Assembly: GCA_949300485.1 (NCBI GenBank)
Contig: CASGEL010000009.1
Coordinates: 1 to 57,978 of the forward strand
DNA from: an uncultured bacterium
GTDB lineage: Bacteria; Cyanobacteriota; Vampirovibrionia; Gastranaerophilales; Gastranaerophilaceae
Direction: 5' to 3'
DNA: 57,978 nt
The notes beneath the pieces were generated by a model that did not search any database, had not been told where the DNA came from, and worked only from the letters and a program-made list of their open reading frames with translations. The position numbers and the translations under genes are program-made. The stretch's first letter is position 1. Every line of letters begins with the position of its first letter. Positions 27,864 through 36,221 of the stretch are shown piece by piece.

Positions 27864-29309
27864 ATGAAGATTTTATTTGCATCTGCTGAGGTTGCACCGT
27901 TTTCAAAAGCAGGCGGGCTTGCTGATGTTGTTGGAAGTTTGCCGAAGGAATTGGAAAAAGATGCAGAAATAGCAATATTCACTCCCTTACATGGTTGTAT
28001 AGATACGAAAAAGTATAATATTAAAGAATTAGAAAATTCTGAGATGTGGATTACTTTTGGTTCCTCTCCTCAGAAGTTTAATTTGTATATGACAAAACTG
28101 CCAGGTACAAATATTAATGTTTTCTTTGTTAAAAATGATTGGTATTTTTCATGTTTTAAAGAAGTGTATCCAAAATATTTGGATCCTAGATATGAACATG
28201 AGCGTTATATTTCATTTTCTTTAGCCGTTATGGAATACGCAAAAGCATTGAATTTCAGAGCTGATGTTATTCATGCAAATGACTGGCATACTGCTATGAT
28301 ACCTTTATATTTACATTCAAATTATAAATTTGATGATTTTTGGAAAAATACAAAATGTGTTTTTGAAATTCATAATCTAGCATATCAAGGTGTTTGGTTT
28401 GAAGACGTGTTAGATTTTGCTAATATGCGTAAAGATATTGTTTATAATCAATGGGGATGTGAGCATTATAATCGTGTAAATTGGATGAAAGGTGCAATAA
28501 ATTATTCAGATAGAGTTGTTGCGGTTTCTCCTACTTATGCAAAAGAAATTTTGGGTTCTGAGTATGGGGAGAATATGGATTATACCCTGCGTGGAATTCA
28601 ATATAAATTGAGAGGCATTTTAAACGGAATTGATTATGATGTTTATAATCCTAAAACTGATAAGTCTTTGGTAAAGAATTTTGATGTGAAAACTTTGGCA
28701 TACAAAGAAGAAAACAAAAAAGCCGTATGTAAATATTTTGGACTTGAGTATAATCCGGATCGTCCTCTTATCGCATTTATATCTCGTCTTGTTGGACAAA
28801 AAGGGATTGATCTGATACGCGATATGCAGTACGAATTACAAAATTTAAATGCTGATTTTGTATTTATAGGCAGTGGGGATAAGGATTATGAAAATTTATT
28901 TATCTGGCTTTCAAATAATACAAAAAATATTCGAGCATATGTTGGCTATAAGGCAGATTTGGCTAATTTAGTATATGGAGGAAGTGATTTCTTTTTAATG
29001 CCGTCAAAATTTGAACCTTGCGGATTGAGTCAATTAATAGCAATGCACTATGGTTCATTACCTATAGTAAGGGCAACAGGAGGTTTGGAAGATACTGTTA
29101 CGGGATATCCTTTAGATAATTCTACAGGTTTTAAATTCTGGGTATATAACGGTTGGGATATGCTAAATGCTATTAAATGTGCACTTTATGTTTATAATGA
29201 TAAGTATGTGTTAAATGCTATGAGAAAGTCAGCAATGGAATCTGATTTTTCGTGGAAGCGCAGTGCAAAAGAGTATTTAAATATGTATCATGAAATAACA
29301 GGGAAATAG
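27864..29309 (+). CDS. glgA: Glycogen synthase GlgA (GT5)
   Basis: Extends alpha-1,4-glucan chains from ADP-glucose. The 481-aa product starts MKILFASAEVAPFSKAGGLAD, with the KxGG nucleotide-sugar-binding loop. It has the HANDWHTAMIPLYL motif, the C-terminal ISRLVGQKGIDLI, and the catalytic-site SKFEPCGLSQLIAMHYG with the conserved Glu. AGAGAGGA at 27852-27860 fixes the ATG at 27864; a GTG at 27843 is less likely. No other glycogen gene is adjacent. It is downstream of, and possibly co-transcribed with, the 1198-aa signalling-like protein. Confidence 0.96.
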   Translation: MKILFASAEVAPFSKAGGLADVVGSLPKELEKDAEIAIFTPLHGCIDTKKYNIKELENSEMWITFGSSPQKFNLYMTKLPGTNINVFFVKNDWYFSCFKEVYPKYLDPRYEHERYISFSLAVMEYAKALNFRADVIHANDWHTAMIPLYLHSNYKFDDFWKNTKCVFEIHNLAYQGVWFEDVLDFANMRKDIVYNQWGCEHYNRVNWMKGAINYSDRVVAVSPTYAKEILGSEYGENMDYTLRGIQYKLRGILNGIDYDVYNPKTDKSLVKNFDVKTLAYKEENKKAVCKYFGLEYNPDRPLIAFISRLVGQKGIDLIRDMQYELQNLNADFVFIGSGDKDYENLFIWLSNNTKNIRAYVGYKADLANLVYGGSDFFLMPSKFEPCGLSQLIAMHYGSLPIVRATGGLEDTVTGYPLDNSTGFKFWVYNGWDMLNAIKCALYVYNDKYVLNAMRKSAMESDFSWKRSAKEYLNMYHEITGK

Positions 29310-29385
29310 AGCATTTTTTATATGAAACGTTCTTTTTTACCGGCTGGATAATATTTATTATTTATACTATTCCATTACAGACTAC

Positions 29386-29414
29386 TTGCGGAAAATTTAT
29401 TTGTATTATATTAT
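29386..29414 (+). promoter_or_regulatory. Predicted sigma-70-type promoter of the omega-like gene
   Basis: TTGCGG (29386-29391) is followed after 17 bases by TATTAT (29409-29414), 34 bases upstream of the ATG at 29449. Confidence 0.5.
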
Positions 29415-29448
29415 AATAACATAGTCAGAAATATGAGGTTTTATATAA

Positions 29449-29688
29449 ATGGATCAAATTATTAAAGTAGCCTGGGATTTAAATGAAAACACAGATAACA
29501 GATATAAATTAGTTTATGAAATTGCTGAGCTTGCAAAAAAAATTGTAGATGAAAATCAGGCAAAAAAAGCTCGTGAAGATTTCGGTTTTGAAGAAATGCA
29601 TGAAACCAGTTATTCTCATGAAAATCCGGTTGAACATGCTTTAATGGTTAAAGCTTCTGAAGCTGATGATAATAGACTGGTTGGTTAA
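29449..29688 (+). CDS. Small protein, possible RNA polymerase omega subunit
   Basis: A 79-aa acidic protein. The segment DNRYKLVYEIAELAKKIVDE resembles the conserved helix of omega subunits (NR-[YF]-x-L-V-x-x-[AI]-A-x-x-A-[KR]). The later NPVEHALMVKASEADDNRL could match the second omega helix. Omega stabilises assembly of the RNA polymerase beta' subunit. The match is by eye over a short stretch, so I leave the symbol blank; if correct the gene is rpoZ. It has its own promoter upstream and a terminator directly downstream, so it is probably monocistronic. Alternative: an unrelated small helical protein. Confidence 0.5.
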   Translation: MDQIIKVAWDLNENTDNRYKLVYEIAELAKKIVDENQAKKAREDFGFEEMHETSYSHENPVEHALMVKASEADDNRLVG

Positions 29689-29702
29689 TAATTTATAAAA
29701 AG

Positions 29703-29737
29703 CACAAAGACCAAAGATAAGGTTTTTGTGTTTTTTT
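29703..29737 (+). terminator. Rho-independent terminator of the omega-like gene
   Basis: CACAAAGACC (29703-29712) pairs with GGTTTTTGTG (29721-29730; one G-T pair), followed by seven T. It lies just before the purine nucleoside phosphorylase start. Confidence 0.8.
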
Positions 29738-29755
29738 GTGAGAGGGTTAAGCTTT

Positions 29756-30559
29756 ATGATGAAAGATACATTGGATTATATTGAAACCTATACTGATGGG
29801 TTTAAACCTGAAATTGGTATTATTTTAGGTTCTGGATTAGGCGATTTGGCAGATACTTACTGTGAATATGCCATTCCATATGATAAAATCCCCGGGTTTT
29901 CAAAATCCTCTGTAGAAGGTCATAAAGGTCAGTTGGTTTTTGCTGTAATCGGTAATAGAAATGTTGTAATGATGCAAGGGCGTATTCATTATTATGAAGG
30001 TCATTCAATGCAGGATATTACTTATCCTGTTAAAGTTATGAAAAAACTTGGCGTGAAAACTCTCATAATTACAAATGCAGCCGGTGCGATAAATAAAAGT
30101 TTCAGGCCGGGTGATTTAATGGTTATCACAGATCATATTAATCTGATGGGAGCAAATCCTTTAGTAGGAAAAAATGATGAAACTTTAGGTCCACGATTTC
30201 CGGATATGTCTGAGATTTATAATAAAAATTTAATCAAGCTAGCAGATGCTGCAGGTCGAAATTTGCGTATTGATTTGAAACATGGAATTTACATAGCTTC
30301 CTCAGGACCAAGTTATGAAACCCCTGCAGAAATTAAAATGGCAAGGTATCTCGGTGCAGATGCTGCAGGGATGTCTACGGTACCAGAAGCAATTGTTGCA
30401 AACTATTGTGGTATGAAGGTTCTTGGAATTAGCTGCATTTCAAATTATGCAAGCGGAGTTTCTACTAAAAAACTATCCCATGATGAAGTTATTGAAACTA
30501 CAAACGCTGTCAAAAACAAGTTTAAAGAATTACTGTTATTGTTATTGAAAAATATTTAA
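29756..30559 (+). CDS. Purine nucleoside phosphorylase, type I (trimeric)
   Basis: Cleaves purine nucleosides with phosphate to the base and ribose-1-phosphate for salvage. The 267-aa product shows the phosphate-binding LGSGLGDLAD and GRIHYYEGH motifs, TNAAGAIN, HINLMGANPLVG, and the base/ribose-binding GPSYETPAEIKM and GADAAGMSTVPE blocks. These place it with the PunA/MTAP-like trimeric enzymes rather than hexameric DeoD. GAGAGGG at 29740-29745 supports the ATG at 29756; the next codon is also ATG. The ribose-1-phosphate it releases feeds the pentose pathway, where rpiB in this window acts. Confidence 0.94.
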   Translation: MMKDTLDYIETYTDGFKPEIGIILGSGLGDLADTYCEYAIPYDKIPGFSKSSVEGHKGQLVFAVIGNRNVVMMQGRIHYYEGHSMQDITYPVKVMKKLGVKTLIITNAAGAINKSFRPGDLMVITDHINLMGANPLVGKNDETLGPRFPDMSEIYNKNLIKLADAAGRNLRIDLKHGIYIASSGPSYETPAEIKMARYLGADAAGMSTVPEAIVANYCGMKVLGISCISNYASGVSTKKLSHDEVIETTNAVKNKFKELLLLLLKNI

Positions 30560-30603
30560 CACTATTGTGGTTTATTTTATTCTAACCATCTAGTTATAAC
30601 TAC

Positions 30604-31017
30604 TTATTGTTCTTTATTTACCAATTTATCCAATTCAGTATTAAGTTCCTGAATTTGAACTTCAAGTTTTGTACGTTCATCAATAACTGTATTAAAAGCT
30701 TTTTCAAGGGTTTTAATCTTAGCTTCTAATACTTCAACTTTTGAAGCACTATCGGAACCTGATATAGATGTTTTCTCAAGTTCTCTTTGATATATTTTGA
30801 CTTTTTCTTTTGCAGCATCTAAAAACATATAAACAATACCAGCCCCTACAAATAAGCCTGAAGCCAAAATAAAGGATGTAAATAATGAAATTTTCACAGA
30901 AGAACTTGCTGTGTTTGATAATAGATGAATATCAGCATAGTTATTGAAGTTAATAATAATGAGGTATATAACAAATAGCAAAACTATTATGCTTAAAGCG
31001 AAAAAAAGTCTTCTCAT
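30604..31017 (-). CDS. LapA-domain (DUF1049-like) membrane protein with coiled coil
   Basis: A 137-aa inner-membrane protein with two N-terminal helices (about residues 4-25 and 42-66), then a long coiled coil (about 70-135: KVEVLEAKIKTLEKAFNTVI). The first helix, FINFNNYADIHLL-like loop and second helix follow the LapA/DUF1049 pattern; in enteric bacteria LapA helps control lipopolysaccharide assembly. The match is structural rather than motif-based, so the lapA symbol is withheld. It is the last gene of a four-gene minus-strand operon, four bases after the RluA-family gene. Confidence 0.7.
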   Translation of the reverse strand: MRRLFFALSIIVLLFVIYLIIINFNNYADIHLLSNTASSSVKISLFTSFILASGLFVGAGIVYMFLDAAKEKVKIYQRELEKTSISGSDSASKVEVLEAKIKTLEKAFNTVIDERTKLEVQIQELNTELDKLVNKEQ

Positions 31018-31021
31018 ATAA

Positions 31022-31936
31022 TTATACTCTCCTATTTCGATAATACGTTAGAACTTTTGCCAGTTTTTCATCAGGCGGTATTTCAAGTTCAATTATCTCT
31101 GCTGAAAATGGTTTTGCAAATTTTAAATAATAAGATTGCAAAACTTGTTCATCTGTTTTAACTTTTCCTGTTCCTGCTCCGTATAGGGTATCGTTGTATA
31201 CGGGATGCTTTTTATAACTGGTATGAACTCTGATTTGATGAGTTCTTCCTGTAATCAGTGTAAGTTCAACATATGTGGCTTCGGTAAATCTTTCTAACAC
31301 TTTTATTATTGTGGTGCTTTCTTTTCCGTCCGGAGTTACTGTCATTTTGTGTGGTTGAGTTTTATGTCGTCCTATGGGTTCTTTTATTATATCTTCATTT
31401 TTTGGATAATTGCCTTTTAATACTGCCCTATATTTTTTTGTTAGATTATGATTTTTTATCATATCAGTAAGATATTCATGCGTTTTATTATTTTTGGCAA
31501 TCATAAGTAAACCTGAAGTGTTTCTATCAAGTCTGTGAACAATTCCACGTCTAAACTCACCATTTATATCAGAAAGATTTGGACCGTATTTGTATAGCAG
31601 TGCATTAACTAAAGTTCCTGAAGTTTCTAAAGGAGTAGGGTGTGTAAGCATACCTGAAGGTTTATTAATTACTGCCATATTTTCATCTTCCCATACAATA
31701 TTTAATGGTATATTTTCGGGCTCTATTTTTAAATTTTTTTCATCTACAAGGTTTTCAAATTCTATCCTGTCTCCGTCTTTTAAAATGTAGGAAGATTTTT
31801 TTGTTTCATTATTTATTTTAACTTTACCTGATTTGATTGCAGATTGAACTTTTGAACGTGAAATATCCGAATATAACTCTGATAAATAAATATCGAGTCG
31901 TATATTCTCAGTGTTTTCATCTATAATAATGAACAT
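31022..31936 (-). CDS. RluA-family pseudouridine synthase (RluD-like)
   Basis: Isomerises uridines in large-subunit rRNA. The 304-aa product has an N-terminal S4 RNA-binding domain (about residues 12-60: SRSKVQSAIKSGKVKINN) and the catalytic domain with the motif VHRLDRNTSGLLMIAK, whose Asp is the nucleophile. RTHQIRVH is also intact. The two-domain form resembles RluD or RluC; target positions cannot be assigned. It lies three bases after lspA, an lspA-rluD order seen in many bacteria, and is clearly in one operon. Confidence 0.94.
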   Translation of the reverse strand: MFIIIDENTENIRLDIYLSELYSDISRSKVQSAIKSGKVKINNETKKSSYILKDGDRIEFENLVDEKNLKIEPENIPLNIVWEDENMAVINKPSGMLTHPTPLETSGTLVNALLYKYGPNLSDINGEFRRGIVHRLDRNTSGLLMIAKNNKTHEYLTDMIKNHNLTKKYRAVLKGNYPKNEDIIKEPIGRHKTQPHKMTVTPDGKESTTIIKVLERFTEATYVELTLITGRTHQIRVHTSYKKHPVYNDTLYGAGTGKVKTDEQVLQSYYLKFAKPFSAEIIELEIPPDEKLAKVLTYYRNRRV

Positions 31937-31939
31937 AAA

Positions 31940-32404
31940 TTACCTTCCCTTGTAGAAAAGCAATATAATAACAAGAGCTATAACTCCAATTGTTATAAAG
32001 ATATCAGCAACATTAAATATAGGAAATGTAATAAAATTTAACTGAATATAATCTCTGACATATCCTAAAACAATTCTTTCATGACAGTTTGCCGAAATTC
32101 CTGCACACAAAAGAGCTATAAAAGATATTGAAATAAGATGAATATTTCTTATATTGTTGTGTACATATATACATAAAAGAGTTACTGCAACTATAGACAC
32201 AATAATTAGAAATTCTCTTGCATTTTGAAGTAAACTGAATGCTGCTCCGGTATTTTTTAAGTAATGCAGATTAAATACAACATTTGAATAGTGGTGTCCT
32301 GAAGTAAGATTATCTACAATTAATTTTGAAGAAAATAAGGCTAAAAACAGCCAAAATATAAAACATATTATAAAAAATAAATATTTACCGATTGATGTTT
32401 TCAT
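31940..32404 (-). CDS. lspA: Lipoprotein signal peptidase LspA (signal peptidase II)
   Basis: An inner-membrane aspartyl protease that removes signal peptides from lipoproteins. The 154-aa product has four membrane helices. Conserved motifs are NLHYLKNTGAAFSLL, RIVLGYVRDYI with the first catalytic Asp, and FPIFNVADIFITIG with the second. The gene ends three bases before the RluA-family gene and begins just after the NTF2-like gene. It implies processed lipoproteins are made here. Confidence 0.95.
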   Translation of the reverse strand: MKTSIGKYLFFIICFIFWLFLALFSSKLIVDNLTSGHHYSNVVFNLHYLKNTGAAFSLLQNAREFLIIVSIVAVTLLCIYVHNNIRNIHLISISFIALLCAGISANCHERIVLGYVRDYIQLNFITFPIFNVADIFITIGVIALVIILLFYKGR

Positions 32405-32406
32405 TG

Positions 32407-33321
32407 TTATTTTTTACTTTCACTTTTCTCTTCTTTAATTTCAATGTAGTTGTTTTTAGGAACAACATTTACTCTTTTCATAACACAGGCCAATCCTGCC
32501 ATATATATTCTGAAATTATCTTTGTCTAATAATTTGACTTTAGAAATTGCAAGTGATGCTACAGCATATTCATTAAGATTTTGAGTATTTGCTTTAATAA
32601 GTCGTTCTAAAGTTTGAGATTGTGGGATTGCTCTTAACTCATTTTTAGGAGTTGAAGAAGGATATGTCATAACATCATGATCTATTGATCCTAAAATAAA
32701 TGTGCTTGGATCTGCATCAATTTTTAATGTGGTAGTATAAGTTTCTCCCGCATTGACTTGTGACGGTGCTTGTATTTCTATATTCATGAATCTTGCGTCT
32801 CCATATAATAATGAAGATTCGTCGGAAATTGCGGTTTCCCCGGAAATAAACCATCTGTCATTGATTTTTATAAGATGATAAATACCTTTTGATTTAGAAT
32901 GGATTTCTCCTGTTACAGGCATAAAGTCTAAAGAATCCATTATTGTGCCGGTTGCGGTTTCCTCTACCTGTACGCTTGCATAGTTCCCGTTTATATCAAC
33001 AGATATAATGTCAGTTGTATATGTTAAATCTTCGCATGATTCCCAGGTCGATTCTATACTTTTAAAATATACATCTTTATTAAATCCGTCACTGTTTATG
33101 TATGTATCTGTGTATAAAGGTTTAAGCCTTTTTATATCATGAGCATTGGCAAATTCGTTATGAATTTTAAATAATTCTTCAATTTGTTTAATATTTTGTT
33201 TGAATTCACGTTTTTGCTCAGACCTGTATGCTCTGTCAGATATCAATGAAGCATCTGCCTGAACAAACACAGACGGTGCAATAGTTAATGCCATTATCAA
33301 TAAAAGTATAATCTTTCTCAT
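32407..33321 (-). CDS. Secreted NTF2/SnoaL-like protein
   Basis: A 304-aa protein with a Sec signal peptide (MRKIILLLIMALTIAPSVFVQA). Residues 45-165 look like an NTF2/SnoaL-type cone fold: a helix pair (LFKIHNEFANAHDIKRLKPLYTD) followed by strands ending in YHLIKINDRWFISGE, a common pattern in DUF4440/SnoaL-like proteins. The C-terminal half (about 180-290) is probably a second beta-rich domain (IEIQAPSQVNAGETYTTTLKI). No function is assigned. It is the first gene of the operon with lspA, the RluA-family gene and the LapA-like gene; the next gene starts two bases later. Confidence 0.7.
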   Translation of the reverse strand: MRKIILLLIMALTIAPSVFVQADASLISDRAYRSEQKREFKQNIKQIEELFKIHNEFANAHDIKRLKPLYTDTYINSDGFNKDVYFKSIESTWESCEDLTYTTDIISVDINGNYASVQVEETATGTIMDSLDFMPVTGEIHSKSKGIYHLIKINDRWFISGETAISDESSLLYGDARFMNIEIQAPSQVNAGETYTTTLKIDADPSTFILGSIDHDVMTYPSSTPKNELRAIPQSQTLERLIKANTQNLNEYAVASLAISKVKLLDKDNFRIYMAGLACVMKRVNVVPKNNYIEIKEEKSESKK

Positions 33322-33472
33322 AATAATTAGTATAGTTGAAAATTATTAAATTTTAATAGTATAAACAATGTAAATTTATAAAATTTGGTAACATATCTTA
33401 AAATTAGGTTAAATTTATAAAATAATGGGTTTAATACCAAAATAGAACATAATTATTGCGAGGATATTATAT

Positions 33473-33652
33473 ATGGATATTGCAGTTCGCCAAGATTTGG
33501 CATCAGCCTTTATAAATAGAGTTAGAAATCTCAGTAATCTTTGTAAAGTTGAAAAAATAGAAGAAATGCTTTCTAACGGATTGGAGAATTTGCCGGATGA
33601 AAGCCCGTTGGATTTGATTGGTGAATTAAATAAAAATGATATTATGCACTAA
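33473..33652 (+). CDS. Small 59-aa protein of unknown function
   Basis: An ORF of 59 codons beginning MDIAVRQDLASAFINRVRNL and ending with TAA at 33650-33652. GAGGA at 33460-33464 sits eight bases before the ATG. The peptide is predicted helical and mildly acidic, without signal peptide or membrane segment. An AT-only hairpin with T-tail follows. The ribosome site, codon usage like its neighbours, and separate position in a divergent intergenic region support a real gene. No family is recognised. Confidence 0.6.
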   Translation: MDIAVRQDLASAFINRVRNLSNLCKVEKIEEMLSNGLENLPDESPLDLIGELNKNDIMH

Positions 33653-33673
33653 ATTAGTGTAAATTAATGTTTA

Positions 33674-33698
33674 AAAATTTATAGTATATAAATTTTTC
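33674..33698 (+). terminator. AT-only hairpin after the 59-aa gene
   Basis: A perfect 11-bp stem of A and T only (33674-33684 with 33688-33698), loop GTA, right arm ending in five T. It is weak thermodynamically, but placed 22 bases after the stop of the small gene. Confidence 0.4.
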
Positions 33699-33735
33699 GT
33701 GCTATCATTATACTGTTATAGAAAAGGAAATAAAC

Positions 33736-34740
33736 ATGAGTTTAACAGTATATTTAGGGATAGACGTAGGATCGGTAACGACAAAATTAGCACTGGTAGA
33801 TGAAACAGGCAAATATGTTGACAGTGTGATGTTAAAAACAGCAGGAAAACCTGTAATGGCAGTACAGACAGGTTTGAATAAGCTGTATGAGAAAAGAATA
33901 ACGGAATATGATGTAAAAGGAGTCGGAACAACGGGTTCTGGCAGGGCTTTGGCCGGATCTTTGGTTGGTGCAGATATCGTAAAAAATGAAATTACTGCGC
34001 ATGCCGTTGCTGCTAGTACTAATGTTCCGGGTGTGCAAACTATTTTAGAAATTGGCGGACAGGATAGTAAAATTATTATTTTACGTGATGGTATTGTTAC
34101 GGATTTTGCAATGAATACTGTATGTGCAGCAGGTACAGGCAGTTTTCTTGATCATCAGGCGCAAAGGTTAAATGTTCCTATTGAAGAGTTTGGAGAAACT
34201 GCACTTCGTTCTACTAATCCAGCTCGTATTGCAGGTAGATGCGGTGTATTTGCGGAAAGTGACCTTATTCATAAACAGCAATTAGGATATCCTGTTGAAG
34301 ATTTATTATACGGTCTTTGCCAGGCTCTTGTAAGAAACTATTTAAGTAACCTTGCATTGGGTAAAGAGTTGCTTCCTGTGGTTTCATTCCAAGGCGGTGT
34401 TGCTACTAATACCGGCATGGTAAAAGCTTTTGAAGAAGCTTTAAATACAAAAATTGTAGTTCCTGAAAATCATCAAACTATGGGAGCTATAGGTGCGGCA
34501 TTATTGGCTATGGAAAATCATCAGTACACTGATGTTCCTACAAAATTTAAGGGATGGAATGTCGCTGATATGCATTTTTCTTCAATAACTTGTACATGTA
34601 CCGGCTGTTCTAACAATTGTGAAGTTATTACAATTGTTGAAGGAGTTGATGAAGTCCAGCATGTTGAAAAAATAAAAGATGTTAAAGGTAATATAATTGC
34701 ACGCTGGGGCGGAACATGTGGGCGCTGGGATATAAGCTAA
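33736..34740 (+). CDS. BadF/BadG/BcrA/BcrD-type ATPase, 2-hydroxyacyl-CoA dehydratase activator-like
   Basis: A 334-aa protein of the ASKHA ATPase fold. The N-terminal phosphate loop is GIDVGSVTTKLALVDE, then GVGTTGSGR, LEIGGQDSKI and the cluster-coordinating TVCAAGTGSFLDHQ. GRCGVFAESDLIHKQQ holds the second cluster Cys. In this family a homodimer binds one [4Fe-4S] cluster and uses ATP to drive an electron into a partner dehydratase. The C-terminal tail adds a Cys-rich motif (CTCTGCSNNC) seen in longer activase-related proteins. No dehydratase partner gene is nearby. AAAGGAAA precedes the ATG. It indicates anaerobic metabolism, since such clusters are oxygen-sensitive. Confidence 0.9.
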   Translation: MSLTVYLGIDVGSVTTKLALVDETGKYVDSVMLKTAGKPVMAVQTGLNKLYEKRITEYDVKGVGTTGSGRALAGSLVGADIVKNEITAHAVAASTNVPGVQTILEIGGQDSKIIILRDGIVTDFAMNTVCAAGTGSFLDHQAQRLNVPIEEFGETALRSTNPARIAGRCGVFAESDLIHKQQLGYPVEDLLYGLCQALVRNYLSNLALGKELLPVVSFQGGVATNTGMVKAFEEALNTKIVVPENHQTMGAIGAALLAMENHQYTDVPTKFKGWNVADMHFSSITCTCTGCSNNCEVITIVEGVDEVQHVEKIKDVKGNIIARWGGTCGRWDIS

Positions 34741-34752
34741 GGGATTTTTTGT

Positions 34753-35421
34753 ATGCAGAATTTTGGGCAGAACCCTAGAACTTCAATATTGCAAGAACTG
34801 TCCAACGGAAACGTTGAGCTTGGAGAAGCGTTTGCTTTTATTATTAATGATATGGTTGTGCAAAGCGGAATAACTAATCCTAAAGCGGAATCTTTTGATG
34901 TCGTTTCTGAATCTTGGCGTACTTTAGCAAATAAGCCTGAAAAAACTGCTGACGATATAAAAAATTTAGATGAAATGTTTAAAGGCGAAGTTATGTTTCT
35001 TGCTGAATCTTATTTGTTATATATGGCTAGAGAAACAAGAAATCTTACTGGTAAGATTGATTATGCACAATACGAGGCATATATGCTGAAATATAGATTT
35101 GGAAGATATGATGTAATGAATAAACCAGAGTATTTAAATAAGATTAAAGTTCAAATAAGAAATGCTTTCAATAAAATTTCTGCACATGGAGAACCTTCAG
35201 GAGATAATCTAATTGATAAAAAGGATATGGCTGCATATATATATGCTCTGTCTACAAAATCAAAACGTGATGATAATAATAAATTTTTAGGTTTTGAAAT
35301 TAATGGACTTATAAAACCTGAAGACTATGCGGTAAATGAAAATAATTTATTCCAGCCCGATGATAATTTATTTTCTGTAAAATTGCGTATTGCATATAAA
35401 GTATTATTTAGCACATTATAG
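34753..35421 (+). CDS. Unknown 222-aa protein with EF-hand-like segments
   Basis: Not recognised. It is a soluble, acidic, mostly helical protein without signal peptide. Residues 155-190 contain EF-hand-like stretches (GDNLIDKKDMAAYIY; DDNNKFLGFEINGLIKPEDY), suggesting calcium binding, although the loops do not fit the 12-residue consensus strictly. It starts 12 bases after the BadF-type gene and ends nine bases before the next secreted protein, so the three are probably one operon. I see no functional link to the activator. Confidence 0.7.
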   Translation: MQNFGQNPRTSILQELSNGNVELGEAFAFIINDMVVQSGITNPKAESFDVVSESWRTLANKPEKTADDIKNLDEMFKGEVMFLAESYLLYMARETRNLTGKIDYAQYEAYMLKYRFGRYDVMNKPEYLNKIKVQIRNAFNKISAHGEPSGDNLIDKKDMAAYIYALSTKSKRDDNNKFLGFEINGLIKPEDYAVNENNLFQPDDNLFSVKLRIAYKVLFSTL

Positions 35422-35430
35422 GAGTTTATT

Positions 35431-36126
35431 ATGAAAAAGGTTTTAATGGTATTATTGATGGCCGGATTAGTGTTTTCCTCTTTTCGTGCTTATGCAGTAG
35501 AAGATATAGTAAGTCTTGATGAGGTAAAACAAGAAGAGCAGTCTGTTAAGACAAATGAAGCAGATATTCATAAGTCCGATTCTGCAGTATTACAAGCTTC
35601 AGTGACTTTTGACTGGCTTGATATTACACAGGCTCAGAGAGATGAAAATATTGAATACTATAAAAATCAATTATTCGAAGATAATGCAAGTCGAATTTAT
35701 TTTACCAAAGAAGAATTTAAAAAAGAATTTTCTGAATATTTTAAAGATAAAGATTTCAAACATCATTATTTATTAACAAATAATGGTGTAACTGAGGATG
35801 AAGATGCAAAGTATTGTGCATTTTTCTATAAAAAGAATACTCTGGTAATGTATGCTATTCAATATAAAAATAATCCTAAAAGGGCTTTTTATTATACAGC
35901 ATTTGGCGGATTACGGTATACGGATGTTATGTCTGATGAGTATCCTAATTTTCCATATACATCAATGCAGTATGATAGGAAAGGGAGATTAAAAAGTGCA
36001 ATATATTTTGTTTCCAAGGATTTGCAGTATATGTACGGGCCGGATCAAGAATTTCAGGGTTTATGGTATAAAGAAAAAATGTATGACAGAAAAGGTAAGC
36101 AGACTTTGACTCGTACAAACTGGTAG
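35431..36126 (+). CDS. Secreted protein of unknown function
   Basis: A 231-aa protein with a Sec signal peptide (KKVLMVLLMAGLVFSSFRAYA) preceded by an AGGAG ribosome site. The mature part is acidic at first, then Tyr- and Lys-rich with short beta-prone segments (YYTAFGGLRYTDV, MQYDRKGRLKSAIYFVS) that resemble MORN- or RHS-like YD motifs but are too few to call. It has one Cys, so no internal disulfide. It is the last gene of the operon starting at 33736 and is followed by a strong bidirectional terminator shared with typA. Confidence 0.7.
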   Translation: MKKVLMVLLMAGLVFSSFRAYAVEDIVSLDEVKQEEQSVKTNEADIHKSDSAVLQASVTFDWLDITQAQRDENIEYYKNQLFEDNASRIYFTKEEFKKEFSEYFKDKDFKHHYLLTNNGVTEDEDAKYCAFFYKKNTLVMYAIQYKNNPKRAFYYTAFGGLRYTDVMSDEYPNFPYTSMQYDRKGRLKSAIYFVSKDLQYMYGPDQEFQGLWYKEKMYDRKGKQTLTRTNW

Positions 36127-36149
36127 TGAATCTGTTATATGTATTTCAA

Positions 36150-36183
36150 ATAACTCCTGTATATATCAATGTACAGGAGTTAT
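36150..36183 (+). terminator. Bidirectional terminator between convergent operons
   Basis: A perfect 12-bp inverted repeat (36150-36161 with 36172-36183) around a ten-base loop, between the secreted protein gene and the end of typA. The flanks are AT-rich but have no long T-tract. Confidence 0.65.
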
Positions 36184-36221
36184 GTATATAAAAATCGGAA
36201 AATTATTATTGTTTAAAAAGT

